This document shows, one piece after another, positions 1 through 5,104 of a stretch of 5,317 bases of DNA. Below the pieces are notes generated by a model. It made no database searches. It was not told the DNA's origin and was given only the letters and a program-made list of their open reading frames with translations. The stretch covers positions 1 to 5,317 of the forward strand of contig CAZANW010000098.1 in the NCBI GenBank assembly GCA_964486625.1, given 5' to 3'. Position numbers and translations under genes: made by a program. How positions within the stretch are numbered: the first letter of the stretch is position 1; each line of letters opens with the position of its first letter. The stretch is from JAWCQZ01 sp964486625. Its GTDB lineage: Archaea > Halobacteriota > Syntropharchaeia > JACQPP01.

Positions 1-377
1 GCCTCCCGGAGGCGCGACGCGCCACCGCCCACCCCCGCCAGGGCCCCCAGCCCCTCCCGGAGACCGGGGCGGAAACTCCCGGGGTAGATGCTCTTCAGGG
101 AGCCCCCGTCGTCGAGCCACAAGGGAACTTCGGGAACATCCACGGAGACCCCCGCCTCCCGGAGGACCGTCGGCAGGGTCCCGGCGCTTCCTAGGAGCAG
201 GGCGTGGACCCCGCAGTCCACCCGGAAGCCCTTCACCTCTTCCGCGCGCGCTTTTCCGCCGAGGACTCCGGAGGCCTCGAAGAGGGCGACCGAGAACTCA
301 CGGGAGAGGAGGTGGGCGGCCACGAGGCCCGCCACGCCCCCGCCCGCGACGACGGCGTCGTAGCGCTCCGGAGTCAT
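1..377 (-). CDS. FAD-dependent oxidoreductase, phytoene desaturase/amine oxidase-like (N-terminal part, cut by window edge)
   Basis: Only the first 125 residues lie in the window; the frame is open to base 1 and the C-terminus is missing. Seen: an N-terminal Rossmann strand (YDAVVAGGGVAGL) with the GxGxxG dinucleotide motif at residues 12-17, an acidic residue (E34) ending the second strand where it would bind the adenosine ribose, a GGKAR motif at 40-44, and GFRVDCGVHAL at 50-60. Known: this order (GxGxxG, E, GG-x-A-R, then GF-x-x-D-x-G-x-H) is characteristic of the FAD-binding domain of phytoene desaturases, amine oxidases and protoporphyrinogen oxidases. The substrate-binding part is absent, so the substrate cannot be named. 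The ATG at 377 overlaps the stop of the preceding membrane-protein gene as ATGA, so it is probably translated by coupling as the fifth gene of the minus-strand operon. A desaturase acting on an isoprenoid lipid or pigment is a guess. Confidence 0.9.
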   Translation of the reverse strand, partial: MTPERYDAVVAGGGVAGLVAAHLLSREFSVALFEASGVLGGKARAEEVKGFRVDCGVHALLLGSAGTLPTVLREAGVSVDVPEVPLWLDDGGSLKSIYPGSFRPGLREGLGALAGVGGGASRLRE

Positions 378-724
378 GAGGGCTTCGTCCCCCACCGGGA
401 ACGGAGCCTCTCCCCGATGCGGAGCCCCAGGAAGAGCCACGCGGGGTAGGCGGCGAACAGCAGGCCCCCCAGCACATCGGCGGTCGGGCTCCGGGAGAGG
501 CCGGAGAAGACCCAAGAGTTGAGGCAGAAGTCCGAGCCGCGGGGGTAGCCGTGGAACGGGATGTCGATGATGTCGTAGCAGAGAGGGACGCTCACTCCCC
601 AGAAGAGGGCGAGGGTGAAGAGGAACCCCGCGACGCGGATGCGGCGGCCCGGGAAGCGGCGGTCCAGGAGGACGATGCCGACGCCGAAGGCGAGGAGAAG
701 GGGCGGGTCGAGGAGGAAGCTCAT
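374..724 (-). CDS. Small three-helix membrane protein, function unknown
   Basis: A 116-residue protein that I do not recognise. Hydrophobic segments lie at about residues 4-20, 30-48 and 82-101. A basic loop (DRRFPGRRIR) separates the first two, and a polar loop containing HGYPRGSDFCLNSW lies at 58-71 between the second and third. The C-terminus is basic (GERLRSRWGTKPS), so by the positive-inside rule it and the first loop probably face the cytoplasm. The start was chosen at ATG 724 because it overlaps the upstream stop (ATGA at 724-721) and begins directly with a membrane segment. Its own stop overlaps the ATG of the flavoenzyme gene in the same way. It could be a membrane anchor or partner of that enzyme, but this rests on context only. 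Confidence 0.85.
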   Translation of the reverse strand: MSFLLDPPLLLAFGVGIVLLDRRFPGRRIRVAGFLFTLALFWGVSVPLCYDIIDIPFHGYPRGSDFCLNSWVFSGLSRSPTADVLGGLLFAAYPAWLFLGLRIGERLRSRWGTKPS

Positions 725-1518
725 CGCCCCTCCAGCACCACCACCGGCAGCCGACCGTCCACGTAGTAGTAGGGGTCGCCCGCCCCGGCCCGTCCCTGCC
801 CGAAGTAGTAGCCCTCGTTGGAGTAGTTCACGGAAATTTTCGCTCCGCCAATCGGCGCAGCCTCGATTTGCCGCTCGAAGGACTCCCACTTCACCCCCCG
901 CGGGTCGAGGTAGGGCCCCGCTTCCACCGCAGCGGCGGGGAGGGGGCGCCCGGAGAGGTGGTTCCACACGTCGGAAGCCCTGAACTCCGCGTGGCCGTTG
1001 ACGAGCCACCCGTGGCCCAGCAACCCGTCCTCCCCGGCGTGGAGGACCCGGACGTGCATCTGCAGGGGAACCCCGCCCGCGACGAAGTCCTGAAACATCT
1101 CCACCTCCACGGGCCGGTCGTACCTCGTGAGGAACGCGAGGCGCCCCGGCCACGACTCGGAGTAGCCCGCGGCCTGGAACGCCTCCCGCACCGCACGCAC
1201 CGACTCCTCCCGCGTCGCGTTGCGGACGAACACGAGCATGTTCACCGGGTCGTCGAAGGTGAGGACCCAGCCGACGGGCGGCCACCTCCACCCCACCCCG
1301 GGGCTCCGGGCGGGGAGGAAGGCGGGGAGGGAGCCCTCCCGGCGGTAACGGTCGATGGCGCGCTGGACGTCGGTGGCGATGCCGCCCGCGGAGGCGAGGG
1401 GCTCGCCGCCGATGGTTCTGGGCGGGGGCGGCGCCGGGTCCACCAAGAAAAGAAGCACAAGGAAGAGCCCCGCGGCCGCGGCCACCCGCCGGCGCCACCT
1501 CCGCCGGTCGAATCTCAT
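721..1518 (-). CDS. Membrane-anchored exported protein, function unknown
   Basis: A 265-residue protein with an arginine-rich N-terminus (residues 5-11), one hydrophobic stretch at 12-26 and then a proline-rich linker (PAPPPP). It is therefore most likely a signal-anchored protein with its main domain outside the cytoplasm. The arginines do not fit a Tat motif. The soluble part contains LTFDDPVNMLVFVRN at 86-100, a probable helix ending in AFQAAGY (113-119), and a stretch with four histidines (155, 160, 169, 176) around MHVRV and GHGWLVNGH. The DPVN strand plus helix plus histidine region faintly recalls the LssY C-terminal domain, but I would not assign it. The C-terminus is rich in tyrosine and glycine. 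The ATG at 1518 was chosen because it forms ATGA with the stop of the 36-residue gene and places the signal anchor at the N-terminus. The frame is open further upstream, but that part reads as non-coding arginine-rich sequence. Confidence 0.85.
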   Translation of the reverse strand: MRFDRRRWRRRVAAAAGLFLVLLFLVDPAPPPPRTIGGEPLASAGGIATDVQRAIDRYRREGSLPAFLPARSPGVGWRWPPVGWVLTFDDPVNMLVFVRNATREESVRAVREAFQAAGYSESWPGRLAFLTRYDRPVEVEMFQDFVAGGVPLQMHVRVLHAGEDGLLGHGWLVNGHAEFRASDVWNHLSGRPLPAAAVEAGPYLDPRGVKWESFERQIEAAPIGGAKISVNYSNEGYYFGQGRAGAGDPYYYVDGRLPVVVLEGR

Positions 1519-1625
1519 CCCCGTCCCGCCAGGCTCTCCAGCACTTCGATGGAGCCGTATTTGAACTTGCCCACGTTGCCGGAGACGCCGGTGACGAGGA
1601 CGCACCGGGGGGACACGGCGGTCAC
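1515..1625 (-). CDS. 36-residue microprotein with TGxxGxxG motif, coupled at both ends
   Basis: A short frame filling the gap between two operon genes. It starts at GTG 1625, which overlaps the stop of the six-helix protein gene (GTGA), and its TGA overlaps the next ATG (ATGA at 1518-1515). The product runs MTAVSPRCVLVTGVSGNVGK (1-20), then FKYGSIEVLESLAGRG. Third codon positions are almost all G or C, like the neighbouring genes, which supports real coding. VLVTGVSGNVG resembles the first strand and glycine loop of short-chain dehydrogenases and sugar-nucleotide epimerases. The following helix is longer than usual for that fold, however, and no catalytic part follows. The alternation of hydrophobic residues would also fit a beta-hairpin, as in an OB-fold fragment. 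It may be the remnant of a longer gene or a genuine microprotein. An internal GTG at 1616 is an alternative start. Confidence 0.6.
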   Translation of the reverse strand: MTAVSPRCVLVTGVSGNVGKFKYGSIEVLESLAGRG

Positions 1626-2260
1626 TCCAGGGCCTCCATCCACTTGACCCCCCAGCGCCTGCCGAAATCAATCCTCTTCCACCAGAGGAGGACCGCCACG
1701 GTCAGGAGGGAGACGTCGATGACGATAATGACTGTCGGAGGGAGGGCCGGGTAGTAGGGGACGCCGATGGCGGGCAGCCCCATCCCGAAGCCCCGGACCG
1801 CCGCCCCGAGGTCCATCAGGATGGCGGCGGAGACCATGGCGTAGAAGTAGTCAAGGCTCCGGACCCAGAGGTTCAGGCCGACGATGGGGGCCAGGAGGAG
1901 GGCCCAGACCAGCGGGTGGACCCAACTCCCCCGGGTGAGGAACGCTGCGGGGTAGAAGAGGAAGTGGACCGCGAACAGCAGGAAAAGGCCCGGGCTGAAC
2001 TTCCGCTCTGCCAGCGGCAGGAGGGAGACGGCGAGGAAGAGGGCGGCGGGAATCCCGAGGACCCACGTCGGCAGGGGGGCCAGGAAGGAGAACGGGTCGG
2101 TGAAGAACCGGACCGAGAGCATCTTCGGAATCTCCCCCACGGTCCCGGAGACGGGGATGAACTCCGAGAAGAGGATGGAGAGGATGTAGCAGGCCCCGGC
2201 CACCCCCTTGCGACGGTTGATGAACGCGACGAGTCTCCCCGGGAAGTCCGAGGGCTCCAT
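1622..2260 (-). CDS. Six-helix integral membrane protein, function unknown
   Basis: A 212-residue protein, first gene of the minus-strand operon. Hydrophobic segments lie at about residues 19-37, 60-81, 89-108, 115-133, 138-156 and 176-194, with a short basic N-terminus (INRRKG) and a basic C-terminal tail (WWKRIDFGRRWGVKW), so both ends are probably cytoplasmic. Aspartates lie at 137, 150 and 182, within or next to predicted membrane segments, and a PAIGVPYYPALPP loop precedes the last helix. I recognise no family. The start at ATG 2260 was preferred over a longer open frame reaching 2368, because the extra residues are basic and proline-rich and do not look like protein. There is no SD, but a T-run lies 27 bases upstream, as expected of a leaderless archaeal transcript. 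Its stop overlaps the GTG of the microprotein gene. Confidence 0.85.
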   Translation of the reverse strand: MEPSDFPGRLVAFINRRKGVAGACYILSILFSEFIPVSGTVGEIPKMLSVRFFTDPFSFLAPLPTWVLGIPAALFLAVSLLPLAERKFSPGLFLLFAVHFLFYPAAFLTRGSWVHPLVWALLLAPIVGLNLWVRSLDYFYAMVSAAILMDLGAAVRGFGMGLPAIGVPYYPALPPTVIIVIDVSLLTVAVLLWWKRIDFGRRWGVKWMEALE

Positions 2261-2283
2261 CGGAGGGCCTGGGTGGAGGGGGA

Positions 2284-2290
2284 GAAAAAA
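2284..2290 (-). promoter_or_regulatory. Candidate TATA-like box for the minus-strand operon
   Basis: On the minus strand this reads CTTTTTTC, centred 27 bases upstream of ATG 2260. No SD precedes the ATG, so transcription starting at the ATG itself (leaderless) is the simplest reading. The box is a T-run, not a canonical TTTATATA, so the call rests mainly on position. Confidence 0.4.
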
Positions 2291-2296
2291 GGGCGG

Positions 2297-2310
2297 TTTC
2301 CTGAAGGAAA
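2297..2310. promoter_or_regulatory. Inverted repeat TTTCCTGAAGGAAA, candidate operator
   Basis: Perfect 6-base arms (TTTCCT/AGGAAA) flank a 2-base centre. The site lies immediately upstream of the candidate TATA-like box of the minus operon, overlapping the expected BRE position. A dimeric regulator bound here would compete with or recruit transcription factor B. This role is inferred. Confidence 0.45.
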
Positions 2311-2317
2311 GAGGCAG

Positions 2318-2340
2318 ACGCCGGGGGCGTTCCCGCGAAC
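2318..2340. promoter_or_regulatory. Two adjoining inverted repeats upstream of the plus-strand membrane protein
   Basis: ACGCC-GGG-GGCGT (2318-2330) has perfect 5-base arms. GTTC-CCGC-GAAC (2329-2340) has 4-base arms and shares its first two bases with the end of the previous repeat. Together they end just before the T-rich box at 2342-2346. They could be operator sites for the plus-strand gene. Short GC-rich palindromes also occur by chance in this composition. Confidence 0.35.
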
Positions 2341-2341
2341 C

Positions 2342-2346
2342 TTTTT
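2342..2346 (+). promoter_or_regulatory. Candidate T-rich promoter box for the plus-strand membrane protein
   Basis: CCTTTTTGC is centred 27 bases upstream of ATG 2371, mirroring the spacing and composition of the CTTTTTTC box of the divergent operon. It would place transcription start at the ATG of the 10-codon leader frame. The box is weak by consensus. Confidence 0.35.
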
Positions 2347-2370
2347 GCCCCCGTTTCCCAGACCTCACCC

Positions 2371-2403
2371 ATGGCCGTGGAGGGAGGCCTGGGCCAGCCG
2401 TGA
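2371..2403 (+). CDS. Possible 10-codon leader peptide coupled to the membrane protein gene
   Basis: ATG 2371 opens a frame encoding MAVEGGLGQP. Its TGA overlaps the GTG start of the next gene as GTGA, the same junction type used four times in the divergent operon. The ATG lies 27 bases from a T-rich box, so it could begin a leaderless message whose short translation delivers ribosomes to the GTG. Alternatively the segment is a plain 5' untranslated leader that supplies a GGAGG (2383-2387) about 12 bases before the GTG. The peptide itself shows no recognisable feature. Confidence 0.35.
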   Translation: MAVEGGLGQP

Positions 2404-3113
2404 CCCCCGAGGAGGCGGCCGTCTACGCCACCGGGGCCGCGGCCGTCCTCGCCAGCATCCCGTGGCTCCGCGCCCTCCGGCTCCGCATGGAGCTCACTCG
2501 GGCCCGCATCTTCCTCCGCTGGCGGCCCTACACCTTGACTCTCCGGCTCGGGGCGGTGGCCCTCGCCGCCTTCCTCGCCTTCATCGCCGCCTCCGTGCTT
2601 CTGGAACCGGAGGAGGTCACCTTTCGGGCGTTCATGCCCGTGGGCATGTTCCTCCTGCTTGTCCATGTCGGGACCATCTATCTCGGCTGGACCCTCCTGG
2701 GCATCGCCCGGGGCCCCCGGGAGGAGAAGGCGGGGAATCTCGCGCTCCTGCTGCTGAGTCCGGGCCTCGGGGTGAAGGGGCTCCTGCTGGCCACCGGCCT
2801 CCCGGCCATCGCCATCGTCCTCCGCACCGCGCTGCTCGTCCCCTACCACCGTGAGGCCGTGAAGGCGCGCTTCTTCCTCCACTTCGCCCGGGTCCACCGG
2901 GCCCACCGGCACCTCGTGCTCCTGGTGGTTCTCGGCATCGTCGCCAACCTCGCCTACACCGCCTGGAACCCCCTCTACCTCCAGGAGCGGGGGGTGCTGC
3001 TCCCCATGCTGCCCACCTACGTCGGCGTGCTGCTCATCCACCTCGGCTTCATCGGCTTCGGGGCGTTCATCACGTGGACCATGGGCGGCGGCTTCCGGCC
3101 GGGGAAAAAATAG
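2400..3113 (+). CDS. Polytopic membrane protein with histidine-rich loop, function unknown
   Basis: A 237-residue protein that I do not recognise. Hydrophobic segments lie at about residues 6-23, 48-68, 77-103, 114-147 (long enough for two passes or a re-entrant loop), 171-188 and 199-226. A basic loop at 24-42 (RALRLRME to FLRWR) and a basic tail (FRPGKK) suggest cytoplasmic positions. A loop at 148-171 carries five histidines (150, 161, 166, 169, 171), including HFARVHRAHRH just before the fifth segment. The GTG at 2400 was chosen because the sequence becomes protein-like from there (TPEEAAVYATGAAAV) and because it overlaps the stop of a short leader frame. The frame is open back to ATG 2208, but that part lies inside the divergent gene and promoter region and is arginine/proline-rich. 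The gene is divergent from the minus operon and probably shares its control region. Confidence 0.82.
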   Translation: MTPEEAAVYATGAAAVLASIPWLRALRLRMELTRARIFLRWRPYTLTLRLGAVALAAFLAFIAASVLLEPEEVTFRAFMPVGMFLLLVHVGTIYLGWTLLGIARGPREEKAGNLALLLLSPGLGVKGLLLATGLPAIAIVLRTALLVPYHREAVKARFFLHFARVHRAHRHLVLLVVLGIVANLAYTAWNPLYLQERGVLLPMLPTYVGVLLIHLGFIGFGAFITWTMGGGFRPGKK

Positions 3114-3147
3114 GCAACGTGGGAGGGCCGAAAGAGGTCAAATCCCT

Positions 3148-3154
3148 CTTAAAC
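3148..3154 (+). promoter_or_regulatory. Weak TATA-like element before the methyltransferase gene
   Basis: CTTAAAC lies in a locally AT-richer stretch of the 111-base gap after the membrane protein gene. It would place the transcript start near 3177 and leave a leader of about 48 bases. The match to an archaeal TATA box is poor. Read-through from the upstream gene is also possible, since no clear terminator separates them. Confidence 0.3.
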
Positions 3155-3211
3155 GCAACAGAACCCCGCCCCGAAAGATTGAAGACAACAGCGACATCTC
3201 CCCGGTGAAAC

Positions 3212-3216
3212 GGAGG
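3212..3216 (+). promoter_or_regulatory. Shine-Dalgarno site of the methyltransferase gene
   Basis: GGAGG lies 8 bases before ATG 3225, the clearest ribosome binding site in the window. It fixes the start codon and shows that this gene has a true leader, unlike the leaderless-looking genes around it. Confidence 0.75.
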
Positions 3217-3224
3217 ACGCGAGG

Positions 3225-4271
3225 ATGCCGGTCCAGCTCAACTTCATGGAGCGCCTGATGATGCTCCGCCTCAACAAGGGTCCCGGGCCGATGCTGGACG
3301 CCCTGGGGGTCATGGCCTTCAAGACCGCCTCCGCCGCCGTCAAGCTCGGCCTCTTCGAGGCCCTGAGCGGCGGGCCCCTGGCGCCCGCGGAGGTTGCGCG
3401 CCGTATCAACGCGAGCGAGCGGGGCACGACCCTGCTTCTCCAAGCCCTCGAAGCCCTCGGCTACGTGCAGAGGCGGGGCGACCGCTATGCCAACACGCCC
3501 ATGACCGCCAAGTGGATGGTGCGCGGTTCGCCGAACTGCATGGCGGATTTCCTCACCTACGTGGAAGATCTCCGGGAATCGCAGTGGCGCCTGGACGAAG
3601 CCACCCGCAAAGGAGAGCCACCGGAGACCGCCTGGGAGGCGTTTGCGAGGCACCCCGGCGGCTGGGAGAAGTACCAGGCCGCCATGATTGGCGCGGCGAA
3701 CATGGGCGCGGACGAGATTCTCGCCAGGATGAGGCTCCCGCCGACGGCCCGCCGGCTGCTGGACGTGGGCGGCGGGCACGGGTGGTACAGCATCCGGTTC
3801 TGCCGCCAGTATCCCGGCCTATCGGCCACGGTTTTCGACTGGCCCCAGGCGCTGGAGGTGGCGCGCCGGACCATCGCCGCCGAGAAGATGGGCGACCGCG
3901 TCGCGGTCCAGGAGGGTGATTTCTGGAAGGACGGCCTGAGCGGGGGCTACGACGCGGCGCTGCTGTTCAACGTCATCCACATGTTCCCACCCGCCCGGAA
4001 CCAGGAGCTGTTCCGCAAGGTCGCTGGCGCCCTCAACCCGGGCGGCCTGCTCGTCGTGATGGACCAGATGGCCGTCAAGGCCTCCGGCCCGGCGGCCAGG
4101 GCCATGGCGGGCCTCGTCGGCCTGGAACTTTTCACTGCGGTGAACGGGCAGACCTACCCGCCAGCGGATGTCGCCGGCTGGCTGTCGGCGGCGGGTTTCA
4201 CAGACACCCGCCAGATCTTCCTGCGGACCGTCCCGGGCTTCGCCCTGGCGGTGGGCAGAAAAGGAAGTTGA
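3225..4271 (+). CDS. SAM-dependent O-methyltransferase, family 2 (dimerising winged-helix plus Rossmann domain)
   Basis: A 348-residue protein of about the usual length for plant/bacterial family 2 O-methyltransferases. Residues 20-100 form the N-terminal dimerisation/winged-helix domain: helix KTASAAVKLGLFEAL, then LAPAEVARRINASERGTTLLLQALEALGYVQRR in pieces, with the YANTP wing. The SAM fold follows: motif I LLDVGGGHG at 178-186, acidic residue D205 after the second strand (VFDWPQAL), GDFW at 231-234, and YDAALLFNVIHMF at 242-254. H252 there aligns with the catalytic base position of family members. LNPGGLLVVMD at 270-280 and the closing GQTYPPADVAGWLSAAGF and FALAVGRK segments complete the fold. 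Known relatives methylate hydroxyl groups of carotenoids, quinone-like aromatics and polyketides. The substrate here is unknown, and the neighbours do not identify it. The start is fixed by GGAGG at 3212. No defects are seen. Confidence 0.93.
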   Translation: MPVQLNFMERLMMLRLNKGPGPMLDALGVMAFKTASAAVKLGLFEALSGGPLAPAEVARRINASERGTTLLLQALEALGYVQRRGDRYANTPMTAKWMVRGSPNCMADFLTYVEDLRESQWRLDEATRKGEPPETAWEAFARHPGGWEKYQAAMIGAANMGADEILARMRLPPTARRLLDVGGGHGWYSIRFCRQYPGLSATVFDWPQALEVARRTIAAEKMGDRVAVQEGDFWKDGLSGGYDAALLFNVIHMFPPARNQELFRKVAGALNPGGLLVVMDQMAVKASGPAARAMAGLVGLELFTAVNGQTYPPADVAGWLSAAGFTDTRQIFLRTVPGFALAVGRKGS

Positions 4272-4313
4272 GAAGGCGGTCAAATTGAAAGGCACATCCG
4301 ACCCCCGCAAAGG

Positions 4314-4319
4314 CATTAT
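4314..4319 (+). promoter_or_regulatory. Candidate TATA-like box for the PIN gene
   Basis: CATTAT within AAAGGCATTATCTCC is centred about 25 bases upstream of GTG 4342. No SD precedes that GTG, which fits a leaderless transcript. The purine run AAAGG in front could serve as a BRE. Confidence 0.4.
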
Positions 4320-4341
4320 CTCCCGGCCCGCTCTCCCCATC

Positions 4342-4845
4342 GTGACCCGGAAAGTCCAGTCCGCATACATCGACACCAACGTCTACGGGGCCGCCGTCGA
4401 AGCGGGCGACCGCCAGCCCTCGTCGCGCGAGACCCTCCAGTTCGCATACCAGAGGGTCGTCGTCTGCGTGGGGAGCCGCCTCGTGAGGAGAGAGATTCGA
4501 AGGCTGGAGGAGCGGTTGGGCTTGACCCTCGTCCTGCCGCTCTACGAGCGGGCGGTCCAGATCGAGGCTCCGGCCAGCCGGGAGGCCAAAGGCATCCAGG
4601 CCCGCTACATGAGTGGTGCAGGCCTTTCATACGCGGACGCCCTCCACCTGGCCTTGGCTTCTTTTCAGCGGGCCGACGTCTTCCTCAGCTGGAACCGAGG
4701 GGACATCGTGAAGGAGAAGACCCTCCGGAGCGTGGCGAGAATCAACAGCGGGCTCGGGATTCCCACCCCTGCCATCCTGACGCCCCAGGAGTTCCTCCGC
4801 CGTGCCAAGTTCTCGGCCGCTGGAAGGTGCCTGATTTTGGATTAG
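4342..4845 (+). CDS. PIN-domain ribonuclease (VapC-like), no partner antitoxin in front
   Basis: A 167-residue PIN protein. The domain begins almost at the N-terminus with AYIDTNVYG: D11 is the first metal ligand and N13 the conserved polar residue. E51 in SRLVRREI is the second acidic position, and D99 in SYADALHLA is the third with its typical D-A-x-H-x-A helix. SWNRGD (116-121) stands at the fourth site, with N118 where many PIN proteins have Asp, a common variant. TPAILTPQEFL near the end is typical of the family. PIN proteins are metal-dependent RNases, most often toxins of VapBC pairs. Here only 70 bases separate it from the methyltransferase gene and no small antitoxin gene fits there. 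GTG 4342 was chosen because the domain starts at once and a TATA-like box lies 25 bases upstream. The open frame further upstream overlaps the methyltransferase and is not protein-like. Its last 4 bases overlap the convergent small gene. Confidence 0.88.
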   Translation: MTRKVQSAYIDTNVYGAAVEAGDRQPSSRETLQFAYQRVVVCVGSRLVRREIRRLEERLGLTLVLPLYERAVQIEAPASREAKGIQARYMSGAGLSYADALHLALASFQRADVFLSWNRGDIVKEKTLRSVARINSGLGIPTPAILTPQEFLRRAKFSAAGRCLILD

Positions 4846-5042
4846 GGCCGGGTGTAGAACTCGAAGAGGCTGTCGCCGGGGTACTCATTCTCCAGCTCCC
4901 GCCTCATCGCCTTCACGTACTGGACGATGGACTGTCCCTTCAGGGCCGTGCGGAGCCTGCGCTGGAACTCGGGGCGGTCGGCCTCGGAGAAGAGCTCGTC
5001 GAGGGTCTTCTCCCCGCGCTGCAGTGTGAGGGCTACGGCCAT
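4842..5042 (-). CDS. Small charged protein, function unknown, convergent with the PIN gene
   Basis: A 66-residue soluble protein (MAVALTLQRGEKTLDELF at the start, LFEFYTRP at the end) with mostly helical, charged composition. Probable helices are TLDELFSEA (13-21), EFQRRLRTALKG (25-36) and SIVQYVKAMRRELENEY (38-54). I do not recognise it. Third codon positions are strongly G/C, so coding is convincing, and the opposite-strand frame over the same bases is low-complexity. ATG 5042 was preferred over an in-frame TTG at 5063. The seven intervening codons lack G/C at the third position, and a TTTTAT box lies 26-27 bases before the ATG, as in a leaderless transcript. Its TAA overlaps the end of the PIN gene by 4 bases, tail to tail. 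Because it is convergent it is not a classical operon antitoxin, although a functional link to the nuclease cannot be excluded. Confidence 0.72.
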   Translation of the reverse strand: MAVALTLQRGEKTLDELFSEADRPEFQRRLRTALKGQSIVQYVKAMRRELENEYPGDSLFEFYTRP

Positions 5043-5063
5043 GGCTTCATCTGGGGCACGCAA

Positions 5064-5072
5064 GGATAAAAG
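5064..5072 (-). promoter_or_regulatory. Candidate TATA box for the small minus-strand gene
   Basis: The minus strand reads CTTTTATCC, centred 26-27 bases upstream of ATG 5042 with no SD in between. This is the expected geometry of an archaeal leaderless promoter and decides the start codon in favour of the ATG. Confidence 0.5.
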
Positions 5073-5104
5073 CCTTCGGGGCCTTCCCTCAGCCCGAGCC
5101 AGGG

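Noticed and set aside
374..1498. A 374-codon minus-strand frame extending the small three-helix protein upstream
   Set aside because: Residues before the M at 724 are Arg/Pro/Gly-rich shadow of the exported-protein gene. The ATGA junction at 724 explains the true start.
868..1647. A 259-codon plus-strand open frame
   Set aside because: Its product is His/Pro/Arg-rich and antisense to the exported protein, whose codon use and signal anchor are much more convincing.
2208..2399. N-terminal extension of the plus-strand membrane protein from ATG 2208
   Set aside because: It would overlap the divergent gene and the shared promoter region, and the added residues are arginine/glycine-rich without protein character.
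1851..3041. A 396-codon open frame on the minus strand
   Set aside because: It is antisense to the plus-strand membrane protein and out of frame with the six-helix gene. The product is low-complexity (Gly, Glu, Pro, Arg, His), as expected of a shadow in GC-rich DNA.
4168..4341. N-terminal extension of the PIN protein into the methyltransferase gene
   Set aside because: The extension reads as shadow (Arg/Ser/Pro-rich), and PIN domains normally begin close to the start codon, as with GTG 4342.
4827..5069. An 80-codon plus-strand frame opposite the small minus gene
   Set aside because: Leu/Gly/Glu-rich low-complexity product, while the minus strand has gene-like codon use and a promoter box.
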